Below the pieces are notes generated by a model. That model was not told where the DNA came from. It worked only from the letters and a program-made list of their open reading frames with translations, and ran no database searches. From contig CAYPVT010000028.1 of the NCBI GenBank assembly GCA_964414265.1, forward strand, positions 1-8,878: 8,878 nt of DNA, written 5' to 3'. Below, piece by piece: positions 1 to 7,300 of the stretch; within the stretch, counting starts at the first letter, position 1, and every line of letters starts with the position of its first letter. A program made the position numbers and the translations under genes. This stretch comes from VMEP01 sp964414265 (GTDB lineage: Bacteria > Patescibacteriota > Minisyncoccia > Phycocordibacterales > VMEP01).

Positions 1-332
1 ACGGCACAACGAAAATAAAAGTTCTTGCGAGAGTGTTTTCGCTCGCGCGTAGGCTTTTGCACGGTGAAGAACGCAATGCTCCTTTGTTTGAAGAGGTTAA
101 TAAGTTTGTGGAATTCATAAAAACAAAAAATCTTAGCTTTGAAGACCTTATTTTGGTTGAAGGAATAATGGCGGCTCGTATTTTAAACCACCTTGGTTAT
201 TGGGGAGAAAACGATAGGCTAGCTCACGTGTTTTTGGGGGAGGTTAATGAAGGAAAAATTAAAGACACTCTGCCGGTAAAAAGTGAGTTGTTTAAGGAAA
301 TTAACAAAGCTCTTAAAGAGACTCATCTATAA
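1..332 (+). CDS. recO: DNA repair protein RecO, C-terminal part (5' truncated by window edge)
   Basis: The reading frame is open to the left window edge; its first full codon is at base 3, and it ends with TAA at 330-332. An internal GTG at 33 could be mistaken for a start, but the residues before it (GTTKIKVLARV) continue the same protein, so this is a truncated gene. The segment RRLLHGEERNAPLF followed by a helical stretch ending in ARILNHLGYW resembles the helical C-terminal domain of RecO, which helps RecF/RecR load RecA on gapped DNA. No cysteines are present, so the zinc site of some RecO proteins is not visible in this part. The next gene begins 13-19 bases downstream. An unrelated helical protein cannot be fully excluded, because the diagnostic N-terminal OB fold lies outside the window. 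Confidence 0.72.
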   Translation, partial: GTTKIKVLARVFSLARRLLHGEERNAPLFEEVNKFVEFIKTKNLSFEDLILVEGIMAARILNHLGYWGENDRLAHVFLGEVNEGKIKDTLPVKSELFKEINKALKETHL

Positions 333-336
333 CGCG

Positions 337-345
337 TGATATAAT
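337..345 (+). promoter_or_regulatory. Extended -10 promoter (TGATATAAT) for the Ig-like membrane protein gene
   Basis: TGATATAAT is a perfect match to the TGnTATAAT extended -10. It ends 6 bases before ATG 352, so a transcript starting about 7 bases past the hexamer would begin at that ATG and be leaderless. No convincing -35 is visible, which an extended -10 does not need. ATG 346 directly abuts the hexamer and would not lie inside such a transcript. Confidence 0.65.
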
Positions 346-351
346 ATGGCG

Positions 352-2271
352 ATGTCAGAAAATAAAGACTTTAGTCCAATTGATGGAGTTTCTAAGAAGC
401 TTTATAGTTCATTCGCACGTGGAAAAAGCTTTGTGCATCCAGGTAAACTTCAGGCAAAAAATTACGGGATAAAAAAAGAATGGGAAGACGAGGTTCCTAA
501 AGAAGAAGTAGTCGGCAATTTAAGCGAAACAAAAACCCCAGCATCAATGTTTAAAAAAATATTTCTCGGAGCACTAGTCTTTTTTGTAATCTCGGCTTTA
601 TATGCCGGGTATACATTTTTTGTTGGCGGAAATATTGTTTCCTCAAAAAATATTAAAATAGAAATAGCAGGGCCAGCGTTTGTTGCAGGAGGCGAAGAGC
701 TCGCTCTTCAGGTTGTAGTTCATAATGGTAATAGTGCAACTCTTGAGCTTGCTGATTTGATTATTGAATATCCCAAAGGGGCTGGTGCTCAAGATACGCA
801 AGACATCGAAAGAGAAAGAGATTCGTTGGGGGAAATAAAATCAGGCGACTCGATAGAAAAAATTGAGAAGTTAAAATTATTTGGAGCGGAAGGAAGTGAT
901 AAAGAAATAAAATTCACCCTTGAATATCGAATAGCAGGTTCTAACGCCGTTTTTACAAAAGAGGCAAATTACATTGTTCGCATAAACACCGCCCCGGTTA
1001 GCCTTTCTATTGATGCGCCAGAAGAAGGCAGTGACAACCAGAGTTATCAGTTTAAAGTAAGAGCTTCTTCTAATTCCACAGAGGGCGTAAACAATCTTTT
1101 GTTGCGAATCGAATATCCAGCTGGCTTTGATTATAAAAGCGCTGAGCCAAAACCAACTTTTGGTAATAACGTCTGGCGGGTTGGGGACTTAAGCAAAGGC
1201 GGATTTAAAGAAATTTCGGTAACAGGAATTATTCACGGACAAGACGGTGAAGATAGAACCTTCCGCGTTTATACTGGTGAACAAGATTTTAAAGACGAAC
1301 AATCGATAGGAGTTGCTTACAACTCGGCATTTCATTCAGTCGCAATTAAGAGACCATTTTTGAGCGCCAACCTTTTAATTGATGGCAAAAGCGACGACGT
1401 CATTGCAGTGTCGTCTCGTAGTGGGATACAGAGTGAAATAATTTGGAAAAATAATCTTCCTACAAAAATCACAAATGCTCGAATTGAGGTTCAGTTTTCT
1501 GGCGGGTCGTTGGACCAGTCGTCGGTCACCGCGGATCGTGGTTTTTATAATTCAGGTAATAACACTATTATTTGGGACAAAAATAGTATTAATGAATTGA
1601 GAGAAATTCAGCCTGGAGATAGTGGAAGAATGAGTTTTTCGTTTAGGCCAGAAACGTCGTCGAATAATTTTTCAAGTAAAGAGTTGGTTGTTTCGGTTAA
1701 TGTTTACGGAGAATTTTCAGATGTCGATGTTAGTGGTAGTCAGTCGGTTTCATCTCAATCAAAAACTACTATTAGGGTAAATTCTGATTTCCAGATTACT
1801 CCAAGAATTTTATATTACGGTGGTCCGTTTAGTAATGAAGGTAAACTACCACCACAGGTTGGGAAAGAAACCACATACGCGATTACTTTCACGGCCGTAA
1901 ACTCTACTAATAGAATTACTAAAGCTACAGTCAAAACGACACTACCTTCTTACGTTCGTTTTACTGGAACAATTTCCCCAGATAATGAACAAGTAACTTT
2001 TAACGATAAGACAGGGGAAGTTATTTGGAATATCGGAGCAGTTGAGCCTGGGGTTGGTTTTACTAAACCAATTAGAGAAGTTTCTTTTAAAGTAGGATTT
2101 ACTCCATCACTCGGGCAAGTTGGCAGAACAGCGTCATTGACTGGCGATATTTCATACGAGGGGAGTGACGAGTTTACCGAGAGCGTTATTTCAGGTATAT
2201 TCTCTCCACTAACCACCACCTTAAACAACGACCAATCGTTTAAGAGCGGAAATGATATAATCGTCAAATAA
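352..2271 (+). CDS. Single-pass membrane protein with repeated Ig-like/DUF11-like extracellular domains
   Basis: Residue numbers count from the alternative start at 346, which gives 641 aa; I prefer ATG 352 (639 aa) because the -10 ends only 6 bases before it. A charged cytoplasmic N-terminus of ~68 residues leads into one transmembrane helix (about 69-95, FLGALVFFVISALYAGYTFF). The ~545 residues after it are beta-rich, with roughly four Ig-like units (about 105-214, 217-333, 337-477, 482-617). A recurring pattern of W, a few residues, then an acidic or glycine-rich turn and 'F/I.V.F' occurs at VWRVGDLSKGGF (276-287), IIWDKNSINELREIQPG and VIWNIGAVEPG (559-569), as in DUF11-type surface repeats. 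The protein contains no cysteine. The orientation is inferred from the positive N-terminal segment. It is probably a cell-surface or periplasm-equivalent structural or adhesion protein; the precise role is unknown. It lies between recO and glyS, and its 3' end carries the glyS promoter. Confidence 0.8.
   Translation: MSENKDFSPIDGVSKKLYSSFARGKSFVHPGKLQAKNYGIKKEWEDEVPKEEVVGNLSETKTPASMFKKIFLGALVFFVISALYAGYTFFVGGNIVSSKNIKIEIAGPAFVAGGEELALQVVVHNGNSATLELADLIIEYPKGAGAQDTQDIERERDSLGEIKSGDSIEKIEKLKLFGAEGSDKEIKFTLEYRIAGSNAVFTKEANYIVRINTAPVSLSIDAPEEGSDNQSYQFKVRASSNSTEGVNNLLLRIEYPAGFDYKSAEPKPTFGNNVWRVGDLSKGGFKEISVTGIIHGQDGEDRTFRVYTGEQDFKDEQSIGVAYNSAFHSVAIKRPFLSANLLIDGKSDDVIAVSSRSGIQSEIIWKNNLPTKITNARIEVQFSGGSLDQSSVTADRGFYNSGNNTIIWDKNSINELREIQPGDSGRMSFSFRPETSSNNFSSKELVVSVNVYGEFSDVDVSGSQSVSSQSKTTIRVNSDFQITPRILYYGGPFSNEGKLPPQVGKETTYAITFTAVNSTNRITKATVKTTLPSYVRFTGTISPDNEQVTFNDKTGEVIWNIGAVEPGVGFTKPIREVSFKVGFTPSLGQVGRTASLTGDISYEGSDEFTESVISGIFSPLTTTLNNDQSFKSGNDIIVK
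2253..2261 (+). promoter_or_regulatory. Extended -10 promoter (TGATATAAT) for glyS, inside the end of the upstream gene
   Basis: This is an identical copy of the motif at 337-345, located in the last codons (NDIIVK) of the membrane-protein gene. It ends 12 bases before ATG 2274, so the expected 5' leader is only about 5 bases and no Shine-Dalgarno fits. No clear -35 is seen. Confidence 0.55.
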
Positions 2272-2273
2272 AC

Positions 2274-3671
2274 ATGTCTGACAACAAAAAAGAAGAAGGG
2301 CTTATGGAAAAAATTGTGTCGCTTTGTAAGCGACGCGGTTTTATATATCAAGGTTCGGAAATATACGGAGGTATGTCTGGTATGTACGACTTTGGTCCGT
2401 ACGGAGTTGAGCTTTTAAATAATATTAAGGCAGAGTGGTGGAAGGAGCATGTTCAGACCAGGGATAATTATTTTGGCCTCGATTCAGCGATGTTTAAAGA
2501 CCCTCGTGTTTGGGATGCATCCGGACACACGAGTGGTTTTTCTGACCCGCTCTCTGAGTGTAAGAAATGTAATACACGTATTCGTGTTGATAAAGAGCTC
2601 GAGAAAATTGGAGTGGCTGCAGATGAAAAGATGTCAGAATCACAACTCGGTGCTCTTTTTGATGAACACAAGAGCAAGGTTAAGTGCCCAAAATGTGGCT
2701 CAGTCGATTTTACCCCAGTTCGAGCATTTAATTTACTAGTTAAGACTAATATGGGTGACTTCACTGGTAAAAACGAGAACCCGGTGTATCTTCCCGGTGA
2801 AGCATGTCAGGGTATTTATCTTAATTTTAAAAATATTATTGATACCACGCGGGCGAAAGTGCCTTTTGGTGTCGCGCAGATTGGCAAGGCTTTCAGGAAT
2901 GAAATATCACCACGCAACTTTCTTTTTCGCACGCGCGAGTTTGAACAGGCCGACACACAGTTTTTTGTGCGCCCGCACGAGAATAAAGAAGCCTATGAAA
3001 AGATTAAACAAGAACGATTCTCGTGGTACCTGAAAATGGGTATTAAAGAAGAGAATTTGCATTGGAAACAACATAAGAATCTTGTATTTTACGCATCTGA
3101 TGCGTGGGATATTGAATATAATTATCCATCGTATGGTTTTGATGAGATGGAGGGCATTCATGACCGTACCGATTACGACCTTACTCAGCACTCAAAGCAT
3201 TCTGGTATCGATCTTTCTTATACCGACCCGTACACGGGTGAAAAATATATTCCTTGGGTTTTAGAAACATCTGCAGGTCTCGGCCGTATATTCCTTGCTT
3301 TTATTTCTGACGCTTACACTGAAGATGAACTCGGGGGTGAAATGCGGACAGTGCTTAAACTTTCTCCAATGCTCGCACCAATAAAGTGCGCCGTATTTCC
3401 TCTTTTGAAAAACAAGCCAGAGCTTGTTGCGAAAGCTCACGAAGTTTTTCTTATGCTTAAAAAAGATTTTAGGTGTGAGTTCGATGACAACGGAAATATT
3501 GGTAAGAGGTATAGAAGGCAAGATGAAATCGGCACACCATTTTGTGTAACTATTGATTTTGACACCTTAGAAGACAACACAGTGACAATCCGCAATCGTG
3601 ATAATGGGGAACAGGAACGTGTTTTGATTACGGAGTTAGGAAACAAAATCTCTAGTGCGATCGGTAATTAG
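2274..3671 (+). CDS. glyS: Glycyl-tRNA synthetase, class II single-chain (alpha2) type
   Basis: This enzyme charges tRNA-Gly with glycine in the cytoplasm. At 465 aa it has the compact size of single-chain bacterial GlyRS. The N-terminal block (11-42) has the family pattern MEKIVSLCKRRGFIYQGSEI followed by YGGMSGMYDFGP. An insertion with two CxxC pairs (C96/C99 and C138/C141) probably binds zinc. Class II motif 2 is at 207-227 (FRNEISPR, then FRTREFEQAD), and motif 3 is at 329-342 (VLETSAGLGRIFLA), with the ATP-binding arginine R338. The anticodon-binding domain spans about 370-462 (APIKCAVFPL, then GKRYRRQDEIGTPFCVTID). The start at 2274 follows a -10 by 12 bases; M11 at base 2304 aligns with the usual family start, so the first ten residues may be an extension or a mis-called start. 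The gene ends in TAG and its last 20 bases overlap the convergent PRTase-propeller gene. No defect is visible, so this should be the functional cellular copy. Confidence 0.97.
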   Translation: MSDNKKEEGLMEKIVSLCKRRGFIYQGSEIYGGMSGMYDFGPYGVELLNNIKAEWWKEHVQTRDNYFGLDSAMFKDPRVWDASGHTSGFSDPLSECKKCNTRIRVDKELEKIGVAADEKMSESQLGALFDEHKSKVKCPKCGSVDFTPVRAFNLLVKTNMGDFTGKNENPVYLPGEACQGIYLNFKNIIDTTRAKVPFGVAQIGKAFRNEISPRNFLFRTREFEQADTQFFVRPHENKEAYEKIKQERFSWYLKMGIKEENLHWKQHKNLVFYASDAWDIEYNYPSYGFDEMEGIHDRTDYDLTQHSKHSGIDLSYTDPYTGEKYIPWVLETSAGLGRIFLAFISDAYTEDELGGEMRTVLKLSPMLAPIKCAVFPLLKNKPELVAKAHEVFLMLKKDFRCEFDDNGNIGKRYRRQDEIGTPFCVTIDFDTLEDNTVTIRNRDNGEQERVLITELGNKISSAIGN

Positions 3672-5334
3672 GCTGGTTTTTTAAAGATTCTTTTCTTAAA
3701 CAATAAATTTCATTGGCAAAAGTTGTTAGAAATATTCTATCGAGTTCTTTGCTATAAACGACCTTGTTTGTTATTCGTTCAGTAGCTTGAAAGAAGGCTG
3801 TGTTTTTTCCCGTTTTTTTATCAAGCTCATAAAGCCTTCCATCGTTTGAGCCAATATATATCCTGTCGTTAATTATTTCAGGAGAAGAAAAAATTCTGCC
3901 ATTTGTCGCAAAGCTCCATATAATTGCGCCACTTTTTAAATCAATACAGTATAGATTTTTATCAAGCGAAGCTATGTATATAAAATCATCATGGATTAAC
4001 GGGGTGGAATATATTGCCTCGTTTGCCTTTGTTTTATGAAGAAGTTTTCCTGTTTTTGTTTCCAAAATATATACATACGAATCAAATGAACCAAAAACCA
4101 CCAATCCACGTTTTTCGTCAAAGGAGAAGGATTCTTTTATTTCGCCGTCCGTTTTAAATTCCCAAACTAATTTTCCTGTTTTTGCCTCTAACCCATAAAC
4201 GGAATAATTATTATTACCACAAACAACAATGTTAGATCTCATGGAGTAAGCAGGTGATGAGTAAGACTGTTGAGACATTGAAAACTCCCATTTCTTTTTG
4301 CCGGTATCTAAATCTAGGGCTACAAGGCATCCTTGTTTTCCCCATAGTCCGAAATCTAGGCCAACAAAAATACTGTTTAAATTTTCCGCTATACACGGGG
4401 ATGAGGCTACCCAATCTGCTTCCATGAATACCCATTTACGTTTTCCGTTTTCTGAATCTAGTGCATAAAAATTGCCGTCGTTGGCACCAAAGTAAATGGT
4501 ATTACGGGCAATAACTGGTGAAGAAAAAACTTTCTTTGTTTTGTCTCCAAACAGAATTTTATATTTCCACACTATGTTTCCGTTTGATTGGCTTAACGCC
4601 CAAAAAGTTCCATTGTCTCCACCGAAATAAATTTTTTCACCATCTATGGCTGGCATAGATTTTGGAATAACCTTAAAGTAGTCTGTATTTTCACTCTTGA
4701 AATACCACTCTGTTTTGAAAGGCATCGGTACTGGTATTTGTGCGCTTTCTACAAGATTGTTTATGTTAAGTGTATTTTTAAAATCATTAATTTCAAAAAG
4801 AGAGATAATTTTTATTCCACGTTCGTTAAAATATTCATAGTATGATAAGTCCCTGAATCTTAAGACAACGAAAACTGCGCTAACTTTTTCCCCAAGTGCT
4901 TCGACAACCTCGACTTGTCTGATAAAACTTTTTCCAGTATTTAAAATATCATCAACTAAAATAATTTTTTCATTAGATATTTCTCCCTCAACCATTTTTA
5001 GTAAGCCACTTTTTTTACGCGATTTACGTATAAAAAAACCATTTGATACTTTACCTTTTTCTCTAGTTTTCAAAACAAAAGACGTAATAAGAGGAATAGA
5101 AGCAACTTCAATGCCCCCAATCTGGAAAGGATATTCATTTTTTGTTTTTTCCCAAAATAATTCGCTTACAGCATCAAGAATATCCGCTTTTAAAAATACG
5201 CGCCTAAAATCAAAAAGCCAACTGTTGTCTACTCCATTTTGGTCAACAATTTTTTCTTTACCCCTTGTTATAAAAACCTCTTTTTCTATAACTTCTTTTA
5301 AGTTTAGTTTTTTGGCCTCTAGTTCGTCTGTCAT
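3652..5334 (-). CDS. Fusion protein: orotate-phosphoribosyltransferase-type PRTase plus PQQ-like beta-propeller
   Basis: This is a 560-aa fusion. Residues ~20-180 are a type I PRTase of the PyrE kind. FFIRKSRKKSG (100-110) matches the flexible catalytic loop, GLLKMVEGE follows as in PyrE, and IILVDDILNTGKS (124-136) is the PRPP-binding motif with its two aspartates. From ~225 to 550 come eight beta-propeller repeats with PQQ/PrkC-type signatures (YFGxxDGxxYALDxxTGKxxWxF), starting near 236, 280, 322, 370, 412, 452, 492 and 534; the last is truncated. Nothing suggests a signal peptide or membrane helix, so both domains should be cytoplasmic, unlike secreted PQQ dehydrogenases. The PRTase motifs look intact, so PRPP use is plausible, but the acceptor base is unknown. 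The propeller probably acts as a binding platform; PQQ binding is not implied. ATG 5334 lies 7 bases from a -10, implying a leaderless mRNA. The gene is divergent from the AMMECR1 gene and its tail overlaps glyS. Confidence 0.88.
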   Translation of the reverse strand: MTDELEAKKLNLKEVIEKEVFITRGKEKIVDQNGVDNSWLFDFRRVFLKADILDAVSELFWEKTKNEYPFQIGGIEVASIPLITSFVLKTREKGKVSNGFFIRKSRKKSGLLKMVEGEISNEKIILVDDILNTGKSFIRQVEVVEALGEKVSAVFVVLRFRDLSYYEYFNERGIKIISLFEINDFKNTLNINNLVESAQIPVPMPFKTEWYFKSENTDYFKVIPKSMPAIDGEKIYFGGDNGTFWALSQSNGNIVWKYKILFGDKTKKVFSSPVIARNTIYFGANDGNFYALDSENGKRKWVFMEADWVASSPCIAENLNSIFVGLDFGLWGKQGCLVALDLDTGKKKWEFSMSQQSYSSPAYSMRSNIVVCGNNNYSVYGLEAKTGKLVWEFKTDGEIKESFSFDEKRGLVVFGSFDSYVYILETKTGKLLHKTKANEAIYSTPLIHDDFIYIASLDKNLYCIDLKSGAIIWSFATNGRIFSSPEIINDRIYIGSNDGRLYELDKKTGKNTAFFQATERITNKVVYSKELDRIFLTTFANEIYCLRKESLKNQPNYRSH

Positions 5335-5341
5335 TAGGTGA

Positions 5342-5347
5342 ATTTTA
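5342..5347 (-). promoter_or_regulatory. -10 element (TAAAAT) of the PRTase-propeller gene, leaderless
   Basis: Read on the minus strand, TAAAAT ends 7 bases before ATG 5334, placing the predicted transcription start on or beside the A of the start codon. A partial -35 (TTGTAT, minus strand, 5366-5371) is 18 bases upstream and overlaps the -10 of the divergent promoter. There is no Shine-Dalgarno. Confidence 0.5.
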
Positions 5348-5359
5348 CAACGAATGTGT

Positions 5360-5368
5360 TGATATATA
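5360..5368 (+). promoter_or_regulatory. Extended -10 (TGATATATA) of the AMMECR1-toroid gene
   Basis: TG-A-TATATA matches an extended -10. The predicted start of transcription is near 5374-5376, exactly at a small ATG ORF and about 20 bases before the main ATG at 5396. The element lies back to back with the divergent promoter, only 12 bases from its -10. Confidence 0.45.
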
Positions 5369-5373
5369 CAATT

Positions 5374-5409
5374 ATGCCTAATTACAACAATATTTATGTT
5401 TTTGCTTAA
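5374..5409 (+). CDS. Possible 11-codon leaderless leader ORF overlapping the AMMECR1-toroid start
   Basis: ATG at 5374 opens an 11-codon ORF (MPNYNNIYVFA, then TAA at 5407-5409) that overlaps the first codons of the 5396 gene in another frame. It is listed because its ATG is where the promoter at 5360-5368 would start the mRNA, 5 bases after the hexamer. It could be a leader peptide coupled to the main gene, the true N-terminus of the main protein with a real or sequencing frameshift in the run GTTTTTGCTTAA, or chance. It is too short for sequence content to decide. Confidence 0.25.
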   Translation: MPNYNNIYVFA

Positions 5410-7297
5410 TCTTTTCGAAACACTTAACGATATCTACTACCTAAGGCAAATAAACGCTTTTTCTTTGTGGCTTTTAAAAAATTCACTAGAAAATGAAGTT
5501 GTGTTCATTCATCTTCCACATCAAGAAAGGTTTTTGAAAGGTAATTTTTTTGATAAAACAAAACAAAAACCATCCTTTATTTTTTGTAGAAAAGACGGGC
5601 TTAATGAAGCTCTTGAGAAAAACAACTTTAATTCCGCCAGTGGTTGGCAAAGTATTTTTTTATCTAACGAATTCGAGATTTGGGAAAATAAAGAAAAATA
5701 TCAGAGTGTGAATTTACCAATTCGTTTTGGTTTAACAGAGAAAGAAAAAGAAGAAGCTCTTAACCACTCTAGGTGTATTTTAGAAAATTTTTTGACAAAA
5801 GGGGGCGTAAGGAAAGACTCTTCTGGGACCATCACGGGTCGGTTTTCTCAAAAAGTAAATATTGATGTTGCTTTGTGGGTTGGTGGGGAATTACGCGGTT
5901 CTCGTATTGTTGAGAACTTACCATTTTGGGAGGCTATTGAAGAAGCAACAGTACGCGCTTGTAGAGACGAAAGATTTAAACCACTCTCGTTTGAAGAGTT
6001 GAGTAGCACAACAATTGAAATCGCAATACTCTCTAGTTTAAGGATCCCGCTTTTGAAAAAAGAAAAAGCGTCTAATGTTGTTTACACAGAAAAAGGTTAT
6101 CTTATGTCGATAAACGGTAAGCAGGGGTGGTTTTTACCAGCTGTTTTTAATTGTATTTCGTTCAGCGGGTTGAGTGATTTTCTAGTAAACCTTATTGAAA
6201 AGAAAATTGGTATTTCGAGGCTTTTTTTGCCGAACGCTTTAATTGAAATATTTGAAGTTGATAATTTTATAGAATCAACAAAAAAGAAGCCACTATCTTT
6301 AAAGGGGCCAATTGTTTTAAGGAACAATCATCCTGATGATACTAAAGAAGAAGAGATTTATTCCCGTTTTTACGAGAGTGTTAATAGAAGCGCAGACTTT
6401 ATTTGTATGGTTCAAGAAGGTGATGGTAATATTCCACCGATTATAAACCCGCTCTCAGGCAAGATTGGCCAAATAGACTGGGTCCGCTTGGCTCTGACAG
6501 CATGGGCGCTTTCTTTGTGGGGAGAAACGACTAAAAATGATTTGTATAAAGAATCAGCAAGAAAAAGTTTTTCATATCTTAGGGAAAATTTATATGATCA
6601 TCCATACATTCCCGCATATTCGCGTTGTTTGTCGTTAATTTATTACAGAAGATTGGCTATTGTTTTAAATGAACACAAAGAAGCTGAAAAAAGTGGAGAG
6701 GTGATTACCAGCCTTATTCACAAATTAGATTATGAGCCAATTTTATATTCGCAGATTGCTGTTCATTTAATTGATGTCGCATCTCAAAATAATGATTGTT
6801 TAAAAAAAGCAGAAGAATTCATAGCGATTGTTCTAGAAGACCACCAGAAGGGGATTGTGGAGAATAAATTTAAACTAGAGTTAACCAGATATCCAGAACT
6901 CATACACTTACTTAAAGAGTTGGGCGAAAAAACAAACAACAAAGAACTATTGTCCAATGCCAATAAAATTAGTGACTGGTTTGTTTCAAAGCAGTTAAAA
7001 GATGGAAGTTTTCCAAGCTTAGTTGATTCAATATTTTCTTACGTTAGGGGTACAGGAAAAATATTTGAGGTTTTGTCTTTGGACTTAGAAAAAAACAAAA
7101 AAGTGATTGAGAAAACAATGCTATGGATTATGGATATGCAATACACGGAAGAAAACACTTTTTTTGTTAGAGAGGATGTTAAGGGAAAAATTTTAGGTGG
7201 TTTTCGTCACGATAATTTAAACCAAGAGGTGTGGATTGACGCCACAGCGCACGTGTTAATAGGCGCTTCTCGGCTTAAGAAAACAAACGGTGCGTAG
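5396..7297 (+). CDS. AMMECR1-domain protein with C-terminal alpha/alpha-toroid-like domain
   Basis: This 633-aa protein has three regions. Residues 1-110 are unrecognised. Residues ~113-290 fit AMMECR1: VALWVGGELRGSRIVENLPF (158-177) holds the signature position, then RACRDERFKPLSFEEL (187-202), IEIAILSS, a GYLMSINGKQGWFLPAV strand pair (234-250) and a FLVNLIEKKIGIS helix. The signature, normally LRGCIG, is LRGSRI here, so the conserved Cys is Ser169. Residues ~350-630 are all-helical, with repeated helix/turn units such as SDWFVSKQLKDGSFPSL (526-542) and a closing GGFRHDNLNQEVWIDATAHV (601-620). This resembles an alpha/alpha toroid of the terpenoid-cyclase or sugar-epimerase/glycosidase type; I see no diagnostic catalytic motif. 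There is no signal peptide, so it is probably cytoplasmic. The molecular function of AMMECR1 is not established; in other genomes it occurs with Memo and radical-SAM proteins, neither of which is in this window. The start is uncertain because a leaderless ATG at 5374 lies in another frame. Confidence 0.82.
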   Translation: MFLLNLFETLNDIYYLRQINAFSLWLLKNSLENEVVFIHLPHQERFLKGNFFDKTKQKPSFIFCRKDGLNEALEKNNFNSASGWQSIFLSNEFEIWENKEKYQSVNLPIRFGLTEKEKEEALNHSRCILENFLTKGGVRKDSSGTITGRFSQKVNIDVALWVGGELRGSRIVENLPFWEAIEEATVRACRDERFKPLSFEELSSTTIEIAILSSLRIPLLKKEKASNVVYTEKGYLMSINGKQGWFLPAVFNCISFSGLSDFLVNLIEKKIGISRLFLPNALIEIFEVDNFIESTKKKPLSLKGPIVLRNNHPDDTKEEEIYSRFYESVNRSADFICMVQEGDGNIPPIINPLSGKIGQIDWVRLALTAWALSLWGETTKNDLYKESARKSFSYLRENLYDHPYIPAYSRCLSLIYYRRLAIVLNEHKEAEKSGEVITSLIHKLDYEPILYSQIAVHLIDVASQNNDCLKKAEEFIAIVLEDHQKGIVENKFKLELTRYPELIHLLKELGEKTNNKELLSNANKISDWFVSKQLKDGSFPSLVDSIFSYVRGTGKIFEVLSLDLEKNKKVIEKTMLWIMDMQYTEENTFFVREDVKGKILGGFRHDNLNQEVWIDATAHVLIGASRLKKTNGA

Positions 7298-7300
7298 TAG

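Noticed and set aside
33..332. Complete 99-residue gene starting at GTG 33
   Set aside because: The frame stays open to the left edge and the upstream residues fit a RecO-like helix, so it is a truncated longer gene.
2468..3646. Several long open frames antisense or out of frame within glyS
   Set aside because: They lie entirely over a well-conserved synthetase, show no family motifs and have no promoter-like start context.
6446..7297. The helical C-terminal domain as a LanC-type lanthionine cyclase acting on the CSSSSCY peptide
   Set aside because: LanC proteins are also alpha/alpha toroids and the peptide has the right residue types, but the Cys...Cys-His zinc signature of LanC (CHG-like motifs) is absent, and no dehydratase is in the window.
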